29,924 nt of DNA from Brumimicrobium sp033722555 (GCA_033722555.1 JAWVYS010000036.1:1-29924), one strand, 5' to 3'. Shown: positions 15,266 through 23,853, numbered from the stretch's first letter. Numbers and translations: made by a program. Notes: a model not told the origin generated them from the sequence alone.

Positions 15266-17515
15266 TTAATAATGCTCTTCTTCGCCTTCTTCGTATTCCT
15301 GTTCCTTTTCATCCCAACGTTCCACCCGCTTGATACCTTCAAGAATCTCAAATTTCTCTATGAGTTCTTCCAGGTGATATTTGTCCAGAACGTATACCTG
15401 AATTAAGCCTTCAAACAGACCATCGTTTGATTCGAAACTGATCGAACGCATATTCACATTGTGTTGAAAGGATATTATCTCAGTGATCTTATTCACGATA
15501 CCTATGTCATCAATACCCGTGATTCTGAGTTTGGCAATATGTTCTTTTACTTCTTCCGCTTTCCATCGCGCACTAATACATCGATAAGCCATTTTAGACA
15601 TCATGTTTTCCGCGTTGGGGCAGTCCGTTCGATGAATTTTGATTCCATCGTTGATAGTGATGAAACCGAATACGGAATCTCCGGGTAAGGGGCTGCAGCA
15701 CTTTGCGAACTGATAATCGATATTATTAAAATCTTCCCCGATGATAAGTGTATCTTTTTTCTTATCAATCGTTTTATGAATATCCTTGTCTCTCTTTAGT
15801 TTTTTTGACTTTTTCTCTTCCTCGAGTTTCAGGACGCCACCTACATTCTTGATTTTTCTCAAACGCGCCAGATCAACTTTTCCCTTTGCTATACGGATAT
15901 AAAGATCTGTGGCAGTGGATACGTTATAATATTTTTCAAGAAGAGAAATATTCTCACTGATGAAACGGATGTTGTGCTGTTTGAATTTTCTATCTAAAAT
16001 TTCCTTTCCATCTTCAGCAATCTTATTTCTTTCCTCATTCAGAGCAGCTTTTATCTTTTGCTTCGCCCTTGCAGTAATTGCAAACTTAAGCCATTCCTCG
16101 TTCGGTTTCTGCTTATTGGAGGTGATGATCTCTATCTGATGTCCGTTTTTCAGCTGGTGACTGAGAGGAACGAGTTTATTATTCACCTTTGCACCGATAC
16201 ATTTAAGGCCGATGTCTGTGTGTATATCAAATGCGAAATCGAGGGTTGTAGCCCCAGTGGGTAATACCCTTAGTTCTCCTTTCGGCGTGAAAACATAGAT
16301 TTCATCATTAAAAAGGTTCAGCTTAAACTCGTTAACGAAATCCATCGCATCGTTGGAAGGGTTTTCGATGAGTTCTCTGATCTCACTGATCCATCGATCG
16401 AATTTATTCTCTCCTGATTTGGACTCTTTATAATTATAATGTGCCGCAAGCCCTTTTTCAGCTATTCTATCCATCCGACTGGAACGAATCTGCACTTCGA
16501 CCCATTTGCCCTGAGGACTCATGACGGTAGTATGAAGAGACTCGTAACCGTTGGCTCTCGGAGTGGATATCCAGTCTCTCAGTCGGTTTGGATTCGGTTG
16601 ATAGAAGTCTGTTACAATACTGTACACTCTCCAGCAGTCCGGTTTTTCCAGTTCTTCAGGAGTATCTAAAATGATTCGAATGGCAAAGAGATCAAAAACT
16701 TCCTCGAAGGGTATTTGCTTGGATTGCATTTTTCTCCAGATTGAGGAAATAGATTTCGTCCTTGCTTTCATGTCAAAAACATATCCCTCACGGTGAAGTT
16801 CTTCTTTGATTGGATGCATGAAACGTCTGATGAAACGCTGTCGGACTGCACTGGTCGATTTTAATTTGTTTTCAATTTCGCTGTAAGCTTCCGGATTCAT
16901 GTACATTAAGCAAAGATCTTCAAGCTCACTTTTAATGGTGTATAATCCAAGCCTATGCGCGAGCGGAGCGTAAAGAAAATTAGTTTCCGACGCAATTTTC
17001 AACTGTTTATCCGATCGCATGCTTCCCAGAGTCCGCATATTATGTAAGCGGTCTGCCAGTTTGATTAAAACCACTCTTAAATCGTCAGAAATGGTCAAAA
17101 TCATCTTACGGAAATTCTCGGCCTGAATCGAAACGTTTTCATCAAATACTTCCGGGATTTTCGTTAATCCGTCAATTATCTTCCGTGCAGACTCCCCGAA
17201 CAGTTCTTCGATGTCTTCAAGTGAGATATAGGTATCTTCAACCGTATCGTGTAATAGAGCACAAATGACGGCGGTTGCTCCGAGTCCCATTTCTTCGGCA
17301 CAGATCCTCGCCACGGCAATCGGGTGATAAATATATGGTTCTCCCGATTTTCTACGCATATCCTTGTGAGCCTCGACAGCCACGTCAAAGGCTTTTCGGA
17401 TCATCTTGGTCTCCTTGGTTGTTCTGTTGTCCTTTGTGACCTTTAAAAGGCCTCTGAAAGCTTTGAGAATCTCCTTCCGCTCCTTGTCGTAATCTATTTC
17501 CTGACCGTTCTCCAC
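15266..17515 (-). CDS. rel: Bifunctional (p)ppGpp synthetase/hydrolase, RelA/SpoT family
   Basis: From the chosen GTG at 17515 the protein has 749 residues, the usual length for Bacteroidota. Domains in order: HD hydrolase (about 40-190) with His64 and the HDxxED motif LLHDTVEDT (88-96); synthetase (about 240-350) with GYESLHTTV near 323; TGS (about 400-462, IYVFTPKGELRVLPTGATTLDFAF region); a Cys/His-rich zinc-finger-like segment (CCSPLPGDSVFGF...HRTDCPN); and a C-terminal ACT domain. Intact HD and synthetase motifs indicate it both makes and degrades (p)ppGpp. An upstream in-frame GTG at 17599 would add 28 residues, but those codons overlap the end of the fumarylacetoacetase gene and the peptide does not look like family sequence. 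No ATG is available before residue 38 of the protein. It lies 19 bp after the fumarylacetoacetase gene. Confidence 0.93.
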   Translation of the reverse strand: MENGQEIDYDKERKEILKAFRGLLKVTKDNRTTKETKMIRKAFDVAVEAHKDMRRKSGEPYIYHPIAVARICAEEMGLGATAVICALLHDTVEDTYISLEDIEELFGESARKIIDGLTKIPEVFDENVSIQAENFRKMILTISDDLRVVLIKLADRLHNMRTLGSMRSDKQLKIASETNFLYAPLAHRLGLYTIKSELEDLCLMYMNPEAYSEIENKLKSTSAVRQRFIRRFMHPIKEELHREGYVFDMKARTKSISSIWRKMQSKQIPFEEVFDLFAIRIILDTPEELEKPDCWRVYSIVTDFYQPNPNRLRDWISTPRANGYESLHTTVMSPQGKWVEVQIRSSRMDRIAEKGLAAHYNYKESKSGENKFDRWISEIRELIENPSNDAMDFVNEFKLNLFNDEIYVFTPKGELRVLPTGATTLDFAFDIHTDIGLKCIGAKVNNKLVPLSHQLKNGHQIEIITSNKQKPNEEWLKFAITARAKQKIKAALNEERNKIAEDGKEILDRKFKQHNIRFISENISLLEKYYNVSTATDLYIRIAKGKVDLARLRKIKNVGGVLKLEEEKKSKKLKRDKDIHKTIDKKKDTLIIGEDFNNIDYQFAKCCSPLPGDSVFGFITINDGIKIHRTDCPNAENMMSKMAYRCISARWKAEEVKEHIAKLRITGIDDIGIVNKITEIISFQHNVNMRSISFESNDGLFEGLIQVYVLDKYHLEELIEKFEILEGIKRVERWDEKEQEYEEGEEEHY

Positions 17516-17534
17516 TTTGTCTATGATTCGTGTA

Positions 17535-18806
17535 TTATTTTGCAGGCAAGACTTTGGTTGAGAGTTCACCAAAACCAATGCGTACCTTATCTTTCTCACA
17601 ATAACCTCTCATCACCACGGTATCCGAATCCTGAATAAACTTTCGTTCTGATCCGTCTTTCATTTTCACGGGTTTGGTTCCTTTCCAGGATATCTCCAGC
17701 ATAGATCCGTATGAATCAGGCGTTGGACCGGAAATAGTACCTGATGCCATCATGTCACCGCATTTGATGTTACAACCATTAACCGTGTGATGGGCTAATT
17801 GCTGCACCATGTTCCAGTACATGTGTTTATAATTTGAACGACACACCACTGTTTCCTCACTTTTTTCCGGAATAATTCCGACTTCCAGATTAATGTCATA
17901 GTGATGCTTTCCTTCGTACTTCAGATAGGTAAGAACGGCCGGCTCCTGTTTTGGACCCTCAAGAGTAAATGGCTCCAGTGCATCCATTGTTACAATCCAC
18001 GGAGATATGGAAGAAGCGAAATTTTTAGCTAGAAAAGGTCCTAAAGGAACGTACTCCCATTTTTGGATATCTCGCGCTGACCAGTCATTCATAATACACA
18101 TGCCGAAAATATAATCTTTTGCTTCTCCTGTGCTGATTGAATCGCCCAGAGGTTTACCGTCATACGTAATAAAAGCCATTTCAAGTTCGAAGTCAAGCAG
18201 TTTACAAGGGCCGAAAACCGGATCTTCATTTTCTGAAGGTTTTTGTTGTCCTTTTGGTCGACGTATGGCTTGACCCGAGGGAATGATGGAGCTTGCACGA
18301 CCGTGATATCCTACGGGTATCCAAAGCCAGTTTGGAAGTAAAGCATTTTCGGGATCCCTGAACATGGTTCCTACGTTGGTTGCATGGTCTCGGGAAGAAT
18401 AGAAGTCCGTATAATCTCCGACTTTTACAGGTAACAGCATTTCTACCGATTCAGCATCGAGGAGAACCTGCTCCACATGATGTTCGTTCGATTTAAGATC
18501 ATTATTATCAGAGCAGAAAAGTTTAGATATGCGATTTCTTAAGTCCCTGGTGGCCGTTTTTCCTTTTTGCATCATCCCGTTGAGAAAAGCAGTATTGAAA
18601 TCTTCCTTGGTGAACGGCAAGTTTTCAAGATATCCAAGCACGTAAAGTGAGTATAGATCAATTACTTTATCACCGATCCGGGTTCCCACTCGCGGGGTTA
18701 ATGAATCGGTTTTAAAGGTTCCGAATGGAATATTTTGTATTGGGAAGTCAGAATTCTCTGGTACTTTAATCCATGTCTTTAAATTGGGGTCGTTTGCTTT
18801 GATCAT
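17535..18806 (-). CDS. fahA: Fumarylacetoacetase
   Basis: A 423-residue enzyme that hydrolyses 4-fumarylacetoacetate to fumarate and acetoacetate, the last step of tyrosine (homogentisate) catabolism. It is colinear with mammalian FAH throughout: SDFPIQNIPFGTF at the N-terminal domain, DYTDFYSSRDHATNVG, NWLWIPVGYHGRASSI, DFELEMAF, MNDWSARDIQKWEYVPLGP, SGTISGPTPDSYGSMLE. The metal and catalytic residues appear at a constant +8 offset from mouse FAH: Asp134, His141, Glu207, Glu209, Asp241, Lys261. No other homogentisate-pathway genes are adjacent. It is followed at 19 bp by the RelA/SpoT gene, so the two are probably cotranscribed from the promoter at 18837-18867. Confidence 0.97.
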   Translation of the reverse strand: MIKANDPNLKTWIKVPENSDFPIQNIPFGTFKTDSLTPRVGTRIGDKVIDLYSLYVLGYLENLPFTKEDFNTAFLNGMMQKGKTATRDLRNRISKLFCSDNNDLKSNEHHVEQVLLDAESVEMLLPVKVGDYTDFYSSRDHATNVGTMFRDPENALLPNWLWIPVGYHGRASSIIPSGQAIRRPKGQQKPSENEDPVFGPCKLLDFELEMAFITYDGKPLGDSISTGEAKDYIFGMCIMNDWSARDIQKWEYVPLGPFLAKNFASSISPWIVTMDALEPFTLEGPKQEPAVLTYLKYEGKHHYDINLEVGIIPEKSEETVVCRSNYKHMYWNMVQQLAHHTVNGCNIKCGDMMASGTISGPTPDSYGSMLEISWKGTKPVKMKDGSERKFIQDSDTVVMRGYCEKDKVRIGFGELSTKVLPAK

Positions 18807-18836
18807 CGTTTAATTTGATTTTTTTATACTTGATAA

Positions 18837-18867
18837 CAAAAATAAGAAAGTCTTTCAATACCTCAAG
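18837..18867 (-). promoter_or_regulatory. fahA: Promoter of the fumarylacetoacetase gene
   Basis: On the minus strand: CTTG (18867-18864), a 19-nt spacer, TATTTTTG (18844-18837). The -7 box matches TAnnTTTG exactly and the -33 box matches TTTG at three of four bases. The ATG is 30 nt downstream of the box, giving a leader of about 25 nt. Confidence 0.6.
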
Positions 18868-18981
18868 TAAAAAGAACATTGTTGGAAAGGCTGTGATGTT
18901 TATTTCTGCCAAGTAGAATTCATTAACCGATGAATGTAGATAAAATATCAGTTTTTCCAATTTTCCCTCATTCATAAAGTC

Positions 18982-18989
18982 TAATTTTG
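18982..18989 (+). promoter_or_regulatory. pcm: -7 box TAATTTTG of pcm
   Basis: TAATTTTG matches TAnnTTTG exactly and ends 5 nt before the pcm ATG at 18995, the same geometry as at pyrE. A T-rich stretch (18961-18965) is the only -33 candidate, so that element is weak. A leaderless mRNA is predicted for the pcm operon. Confidence 0.5.
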
Positions 18990-18994
18990 TAGTA

Positions 18995-19639
18995 ATGGAA
19001 GACAGTTTTAGACACAAAGGCATGCGACGTAAGCTCATTGATGAATTACGTGAAAGAGGAATTTCTGAAACTTCCGTACTGGAGGCTTTTGATCAAGTTC
19101 CCCGACATTTTTTTCTCGACCTCGCATTTACGAATCAGGCGTATTCCAATGTTGCGTTTCAGATAGGAGCTGGTCAGACTATTTCTCATCCTTATACCGT
19201 GGCTTTTCAGACTTCCTTACTTCAGGTAAAAAAAGGAGAAAAGATACTTGAAATAGGTACAGGTAGCGGATTTCAAACTTCCATTCTTTGTGCGATGGGC
19301 GGAAAGGTGTTCTCTATCGAACGACAGCGCGAATTATACCTGAAAGCTAAACAAATCATAGACAGGCTCGGGTTTACTCCTAAATTGTTCTACGGAGACG
19401 GGTACAAAGGTCAGCCTTCGTATGCACCATTCGACAAAATTTTAGTTACCTGTGGCGCTCCTTATATTCCTGATCAACTGCTGGAACAACTCAAACCGGG
19501 AGGAATAATGGTTATTCCCGTAGGTGAAGGAGATTCCCAGAGAATGACACGCGTGGTGAAGACGGAAGCAGGCGAATATGCTCATGAGAGCTTCGGTGAT
19601 TTTAGTTTTGTACCAATGCTTGAGAAAACGGCAAAATAA
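18995..19639 (+). CDS. pcm: Protein-L-isoaspartate O-methyltransferase
   Basis: A 214-residue SAM-dependent enzyme that methylates the side-chain carboxyl of L-isoaspartyl residues in aged proteins and so starts their repair. The segment IGAGQTISHPYTVAFQTSLL contains the family motif with the conserved Ser. The SAM-binding motif I is ILEIGTGSGFQT, with post-I acidic FSIERQ and motif DKILVTCGAPYIPDQLLEQLKPGG. Length is normal. The stop TAA shares its last A with the ATG of the next gene (TAATG), so at least the next gene is translationally coupled to pcm. Confidence 0.95.
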   Translation: MEDSFRHKGMRRKLIDELRERGISETSVLEAFDQVPRHFFLDLAFTNQAYSNVAFQIGAGQTISHPYTVAFQTSLLQVKKGEKILEIGTGSGFQTSILCAMGGKVFSIERQRELYLKAKQIIDRLGFTPKLFYGDGYKGQPSYAPFDKILVTCGAPYIPDQLLEQLKPGGIMVIPVGEGDSQRMTRVVKTEAGEYAHESFGDFSFVPMLEKTAK

Positions 19640-20340
19640 TGAAGGATCTGGTTCCTCTAACCATATCAGGAAGCGTTTTGGGTGCCCCCACAGTACTTTT
19701 GACTCCGGATTATGAAAAATACCTTCTGTATCAGCCGTTAACGGAAGAACTTATTCTTTCCAATGAAATTCTGGAGTTTTTATTCGGTCATTTTAAAGTA
19801 AGTCGACTTGATACAGGTGTTTTTTCCCTTAAAGGCAAACGATACTTCTGTAATAAACAGATCGCAGGAATTGAGGAGTTTCATCCCTGGCAGGAATTTC
19901 TCTGGGATACGAAAAGAAAGTTTAATGCTTTTTTGTCACCGAAAACCCTTTTTTACAGCTTCCTCGTGGATCTGTATTTTCCGCTTTTCGGGGGCAACAG
20001 AATTTGTATTCTGCCGGGTAAAAAGAATATGTTTGCAGTCCATCCGGTTCCAAAAAACAATTTCTCCGAAATTTGTTTTGATCCCACTTCTCCGACTAGG
20101 CTTGGGATGACAAATGGTGCTTTAAGTTCTTTCTTCAGATATATACGAAAGGATCTTAACGCTTATACGGATGAATTCGAATCGCTGATTCATGAAAAGT
20201 TTCAATCCGATCTCAAATACCGGGTAAGTCTTTATCCTGAAAAAAGAAATTTTTTCTGGAACGAAATACGCCTGTGTTTTGACCCGAATTTTCAGAAACT
20301 GATCAGGGCTGAGATCGAGAATTACATATTAAAATTATAA
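19639..20340 (+). CDS. Unknown protein, first gene of a pair coupled to pcm
   Basis: I do not recognise this 233-residue protein. It has no signal peptide or convincing membrane helix and is probably cytosolic. It is rich in aromatic residues and lysine, with a hydrophobic central stretch (about 99-125, containing FYSFLVDLYFPLFGG and NRICILPG) and a motif-like segment FDPTSPTRLGMTNGALSSFF (about 148-167) that looks structured and possibly conserved. The start overlaps the pcm stop by 1 nt, and its own stop is directly abutted by the ATG of the next gene with no gap. This arrangement says the three products are made together. Codon use and base composition look like those of the neighbours, so recent transfer is not indicated. 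The gene itself seems genuine because of its full-length open frame and coupling at both ends. Confidence 0.75.
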   Translation: MKDLVPLTISGSVLGAPTVLLTPDYEKYLLYQPLTEELILSNEILEFLFGHFKVSRLDTGVFSLKGKRYFCNKQIAGIEEFHPWQEFLWDTKRKFNAFLSPKTLFYSFLVDLYFPLFGGNRICILPGKKNMFAVHPVPKNNFSEICFDPTSPTRLGMTNGALSSFFRYIRKDLNAYTDEFESLIHEKFQSDLKYRVSLYPEKRNFFWNEIRLCFDPNFQKLIRAEIENYILKL

Positions 20341-21105
20341 ATGGAATCATTTTATTCAGTTATTTATTTTAAACCGAATCCAATGACCGACGAACATCTT
20401 GCTATCGGACTGTTCGGTGGAGGAGGGGAAGGTCCTTTTTTTTTCATTTCAGAAAACAGGTTAAAACTTTTAAAGGAGATCTTGCATCCGAATACTTTTT
20501 TGGCCGTGCAGAGGCATTTGAAAACTTTCCGGCAAAAAATTGAATTGTACAATAAGCAGTACAAAGAACCTTTCCTGTTCGACCCACATTATTCCGTACA
20601 GGAATTTGAAAACCTGAATAAGATTACCAATGGAAGCATAAAATATGCTATGCCAGTTATTATAAACGATTGGTTGGATATTGGTCTGTTTTATAAATTG
20701 ATACAAGAAATACTTGGTGATAAACCGAAAGATAAATCTACTAATCGGAAAAACTTTTATTTGAAGTGGCGCGCTTATTACAGATCGGCAAATTGTGCAC
20801 ATTATCAAAGGGATCTGTTTCTTCGCGATCTGAGTAAAGAAATCGGCATGGATATACGGTTGGATCTCAGTGATCCGGCAAGAAAATCTGTTGTGAAAGC
20901 TATGGATTTTGATCTAAGTCCCAAAAGCGTTTCACGCAAACGATACGAAATCGAGCTTTTATCCAACGTATTGAAAAATTATAAGGTAACAATAGTGTAT
21001 CCCAGTCCTCTTACTAAATCAGGACGGGAACTGTTACAGTCAACCAAAGCTACACTTAAACATTTAAGTTTTGTAAACTTCAGAGATTTCAAAGATAATC
21101 CTTAA
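20341..21105 (+). CDS. Unknown protein with possible DUF3037-like N-terminus
   Basis: A 254-residue protein of unknown role, probably cytosolic. The N-terminus (SFYSVIYFKPNPMTDEHLAI, then GLFGGG) recalls the start of DUF3037 proteins, which read roughly 'Y..v.y.Pdp.r.E.vNvGv.lf'; this is a weak resemblance judged by eye. The rest includes a positively charged middle (about 123-160) and a C-terminal region (about 190-250, KSVSRKRYEIELLSNVLKNY and ...LTKSGRELLQSTKATLKHLS) that is predicted helical. DUF3037 proteins are often encoded beside small HipA-like kinases, but the upstream partner here shows no kinase motifs. The ATG follows the upstream stop codon directly. A 116-bp gap without a recognisable terminator follows. 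Confidence 0.75.
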   Translation: MESFYSVIYFKPNPMTDEHLAIGLFGGGGEGPFFFISENRLKLLKEILHPNTFLAVQRHLKTFRQKIELYNKQYKEPFLFDPHYSVQEFENLNKITNGSIKYAMPVIINDWLDIGLFYKLIQEILGDKPKDKSTNRKNFYLKWRAYYRSANCAHYQRDLFLRDLSKEIGMDIRLDLSDPARKSVVKAMDFDLSPKSVSRKRYEIELLSNVLKNYKVTIVYPSPLTKSGRELLQSTKATLKHLSFVNFRDFKDNP

Positions 21106-21221
21106 CTTGCATAAACTTTGATATCCGACCTGAGTAAATAAGATCTTTTATTTTGAAGGTATCCGGTAAAATTTGATGATTGCTCCCATTTTTTGCGGAG
21201 TATTTTATTTAAAAAACTTAT

Positions 21222-23570
21222 ATGAAATTAAATTTCCTACTTTTATTTGTCATCGCTTGTTTTCAGCTATTTGGACAGAATGCGAATATAAATTTGTTAT
21301 CCCATGTTGATTACGAAAACCTTCACAGTACAGAACTGAATGATGTTTGGGGTTACGTCGATGAAACGGGTAAGGAATATGCCCTTGTTGGAGCGAGAAA
21401 AGGAGTATCGGTGGTGGATGTTTCCGATCCTTCCAATCCTGTGGAGGTATATTGGCATGTCGGAACCCAAAGCACATGGAGAGATCTTAAAGTAAACGGT
21501 GATTATGTCTACGTTACGACAGAGGCTCAGGATGGACTTTTAATAATCGATCTTTCTCCTCTGCCTGGAGGATCTGTTACATCCACAACGAATTATTTCG
21601 GCCCCACGGGGAACAACTGGTCAACGGCCCACAACCTTTATATTGATGAAAACGGATATGGTTACGTTTTTGGCTCAGACAGGGGCAACGGTGGTGTGAT
21701 AATGCTGGATCTTTTTACCGACCCAATGAACCCTGTGGAGGTTGGTGTTTTTGACAATTGGTATGTCCATGACGGATATGTGCGAAATGACACAATGTAT
21801 CTTGCACATATTTATGATGGATTCATTTCCATTGTGGACGTTACCGATAAGTCAAACCCTGTTTTATTGGGAACAAAAGAAACTCCTTCAAGCTTCGCCC
21901 ATAATGTATGGTTGAGTCAAGATGGAAACTATGTGTTTACGACAGATGAAGTCACCAATGCTTATTTAACCGCATATGATGTATCGGATCCTTCTAATAT
22001 TGTTGAGGTAGACAGAATACAATCCAGTCCGGGAATGGGCGTTGTGCCGCATAATGCTCACGTGATGGGAGATTTTCTCATAACTTCATATTATGCTGAT
22101 GGGGTCGTAATACACGACATTTCTGATCCGTCGAACATGGTGGAAACAGGTAGATATGATACTTATCCCGGAACTTCAACTTCAACAACGGGCTGCTGGG
22201 GAGCATATCCTTTTCTTCCATCAGGAACCTTACTTGCCACGGATATCGAAAACGGATTGTTCATTTTAGGTCCCGATTATCAGTACGGAGCACGACTTCA
22301 AGGCACAATTACCAATTCTGTTACCGGAAATCCTGTGCAGGGAGTAAATGTTACTTTTTCCTCCGATCCGGCTTTTGATAACAGCGATTTTCAAGGGTTT
22401 TATAGCACCGGTGTTGCACAAACAGGCACTTATCAGGTGAGCTACGAAAGATATGCTTACGTTCCTCAATCAACATCCGTGAATCTTACACAGAATACGG
22501 TCGTGGTTGAGGACATTCAACTTGTTCCCATTCCTGATTTCCCGTTCACAGTTCATGTTGAGGATGAATCCGGAAATCCTGTCTTGAATGCCAATATTCG
22601 TCTTGATCACGGAATTAATGTTTTTGACGCTTTGTCGGATGGCTTGGGTGATCATGAATTCACCCTTTATTATGAAGATAATTATTCCGTTATTGTTGGT
22701 AAATGGGGCTATAAAACAAAATGTCAAAACCTCCTCATAAATGACACTACCATAGAAATTACCGTCGTTCTTGAAACGGGTATATACGATGATTTTACAT
22801 TTGATTATGGCTGGTCAACTACCTCAAATGCAAACGCAGGGGACTGGGAAAGAGGTATTCCGATCGGAGAGGAGGTGTGGGGTAATTATCCTAATCCGAA
22901 TATAGATTCACCCAATGATTGCGGTAAATATGCTTTTGTAACGGATAACCAACCGACCACGGCTGGCGATGTAAAAGAAGGGACTGTAACGCTAATATCA
23001 CCGGTATTTGACGTTTCGGGAATGACTGATCCTCATATTTATTATGAAAGATGGTTTTATTGCAGTTTCGGTTATGTTCCTTATAACGATAGTCTTGAGA
23101 TTCTTCTTTCAAACGGAACGAACATCGTTCGAATAGATATTCAGGGAAGTGATCCGTCTATATTTGATCAGTGGGTGCCTATTTCAAGAAAAATTTCAGA
23201 TTATCTTACTCCGACTGCTACGATGCAACTTTTTATCACAACTTCTGACCTTCAAGGGTCTGCTAACTTAACCGAAGCCGGCTTTGATCATTTTATTGTC
23301 TCTGATGGAAGTATCCTGTCTTCCGAAGAAATAGTCGACACCTTCAAAGAGGATAAAATAAAAGTATATCCTGTGCCTTTCAACGATGTCCTTACTGTTC
23401 GAGGAGATTTCGATGACGATAAAGTGGTAATTACAGACCTGAATGGTAAAGAATTGAATTTGGAGGTCACTGGAACGACTGGATCATTAGAGATTAATAC
23501 TTCATCAATCTCCTCAGGAATTTACTTGATACGTATCGGTGATGAGGTACTCAAGGTCGTGAAGAAGTAA
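21222..23570 (+). CDS. Choice-of-anchor B / LVIVD-repeat secreted protein with T9SS type A sorting domain
   Basis: The 782-residue protein has a signal peptide (about 1-19, ending LFGQ). Residues about 25-345 are an LVIVD beta-propeller of the 'choice-of-anchor B' family, shown by NDVWGYVDETGKEYALVGA and by blades of the form 'GxxxxDVSDPSNPVEV' repeated about six times. Then come a carboxypeptidase regulatory-like domain (ARLQGTITNSVTGNPVQGVNV) and a second Ig-like domain (FPFTVHVEDESGNPVLNANI). A jelly-roll-like region follows (about 515-695, WERGIPIGEE..., SPVFDVSGMTDPHIYYERWF). The last 75 residues (KVYPVPFNDVLTVRG ... GIYLIRIGDEVLKVVKK) are a type A T9SS sorting domain. It is therefore secreted across the outer membrane and probably surface-anchored. 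The function of the propeller is unknown. Confidence 0.92.
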   Translation: MKLNFLLLFVIACFQLFGQNANINLLSHVDYENLHSTELNDVWGYVDETGKEYALVGARKGVSVVDVSDPSNPVEVYWHVGTQSTWRDLKVNGDYVYVTTEAQDGLLIIDLSPLPGGSVTSTTNYFGPTGNNWSTAHNLYIDENGYGYVFGSDRGNGGVIMLDLFTDPMNPVEVGVFDNWYVHDGYVRNDTMYLAHIYDGFISIVDVTDKSNPVLLGTKETPSSFAHNVWLSQDGNYVFTTDEVTNAYLTAYDVSDPSNIVEVDRIQSSPGMGVVPHNAHVMGDFLITSYYADGVVIHDISDPSNMVETGRYDTYPGTSTSTTGCWGAYPFLPSGTLLATDIENGLFILGPDYQYGARLQGTITNSVTGNPVQGVNVTFSSDPAFDNSDFQGFYSTGVAQTGTYQVSYERYAYVPQSTSVNLTQNTVVVEDIQLVPIPDFPFTVHVEDESGNPVLNANIRLDHGINVFDALSDGLGDHEFTLYYEDNYSVIVGKWGYKTKCQNLLINDTTIEITVVLETGIYDDFTFDYGWSTTSNANAGDWERGIPIGEEVWGNYPNPNIDSPNDCGKYAFVTDNQPTTAGDVKEGTVTLISPVFDVSGMTDPHIYYERWFYCSFGYVPYNDSLEILLSNGTNIVRIDIQGSDPSIFDQWVPISRKISDYLTPTATMQLFITTSDLQGSANLTEAGFDHFIVSDGSILSSEEIVDTFKEDKIKVYPVPFNDVLTVRGDFDDDKVVITDLNGKELNLEVTGTTGSLEINTSSISSGIYLIRIGDEVLKVVKK

Positions 23571-23649
23571 ATACTCCAACAGCGATTTGAATAGACTTCC
23601 TACGGACAGGTTTACCTTGAACGGGCAACAATAAAATTTCGTAAATGTA
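23571..23649. other. Intergenic gap between convergent genes
   Basis: This 79-bp stretch separates the LVIVD protein gene from the small minus-strand membrane-protein frame. I see no hairpin with a T-tract for the plus-strand gene and no other feature. Confidence 0.4.
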
Positions 23650-23853
23650 CTATTTGTTACTCAGGAAGAATTTCCATTCCAAAAATGCCCAGAGAAGGAT
23701 AAAGATGAGTTGAACCGGTTGTACGGAGGATTTCAAAAGATAAACGAATATCCAGTAAAATAAAAGATACAAGGAAACCGGATAAACGATTCTTAGCAGG
23801 AATTTTAATTGAGGATTGAGCTTTCTTATTTTTAGTCTGATTGTCTCGAACAT
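23650..23853 (-). CDS. Possible small two-helix membrane protein
   Basis: A 67-residue frame starting MFETIRLKIRKLNPQLKF. A positively charged N-terminus is followed by two hydrophobic segments (LLRIVYPVSLYLLFYWIFVYLL and PVQLIFILLWAFLEWKFFL) with a short polar turn, a pattern expected of a small inner-membrane protein. I chose the ATG at 23853 because the earlier in-frame ATG at 23880 lies inside the terminator hairpin of the upstream lipoprotein gene. No promoter was recognised and no family is known to me. An overlapping frame on the same strand (23657-23908) has no such pattern. Confidence 0.4.
   Translation of the reverse strand: MFETIRLKIRKLNPQLKFLLRIVYPVSLYLLFYWIFVYLLKSSVQPVQLIFILLWAFLEWKFFLSNK

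Noticed and set aside
18766..19038. 90-codon minus-strand frame over the fahA-pcm gap
   Set aside because: It overlaps the starts of both fahA and pcm and the promoters of both, and the peptide has no recognisable character.
19639..21105. HipA/DUF3037-type kinase pair
   Set aside because: The first protein shows no HipA kinase motifs, and the DUF3037 resemblance of the second is limited to the first 30 residues; I keep both as unknown.
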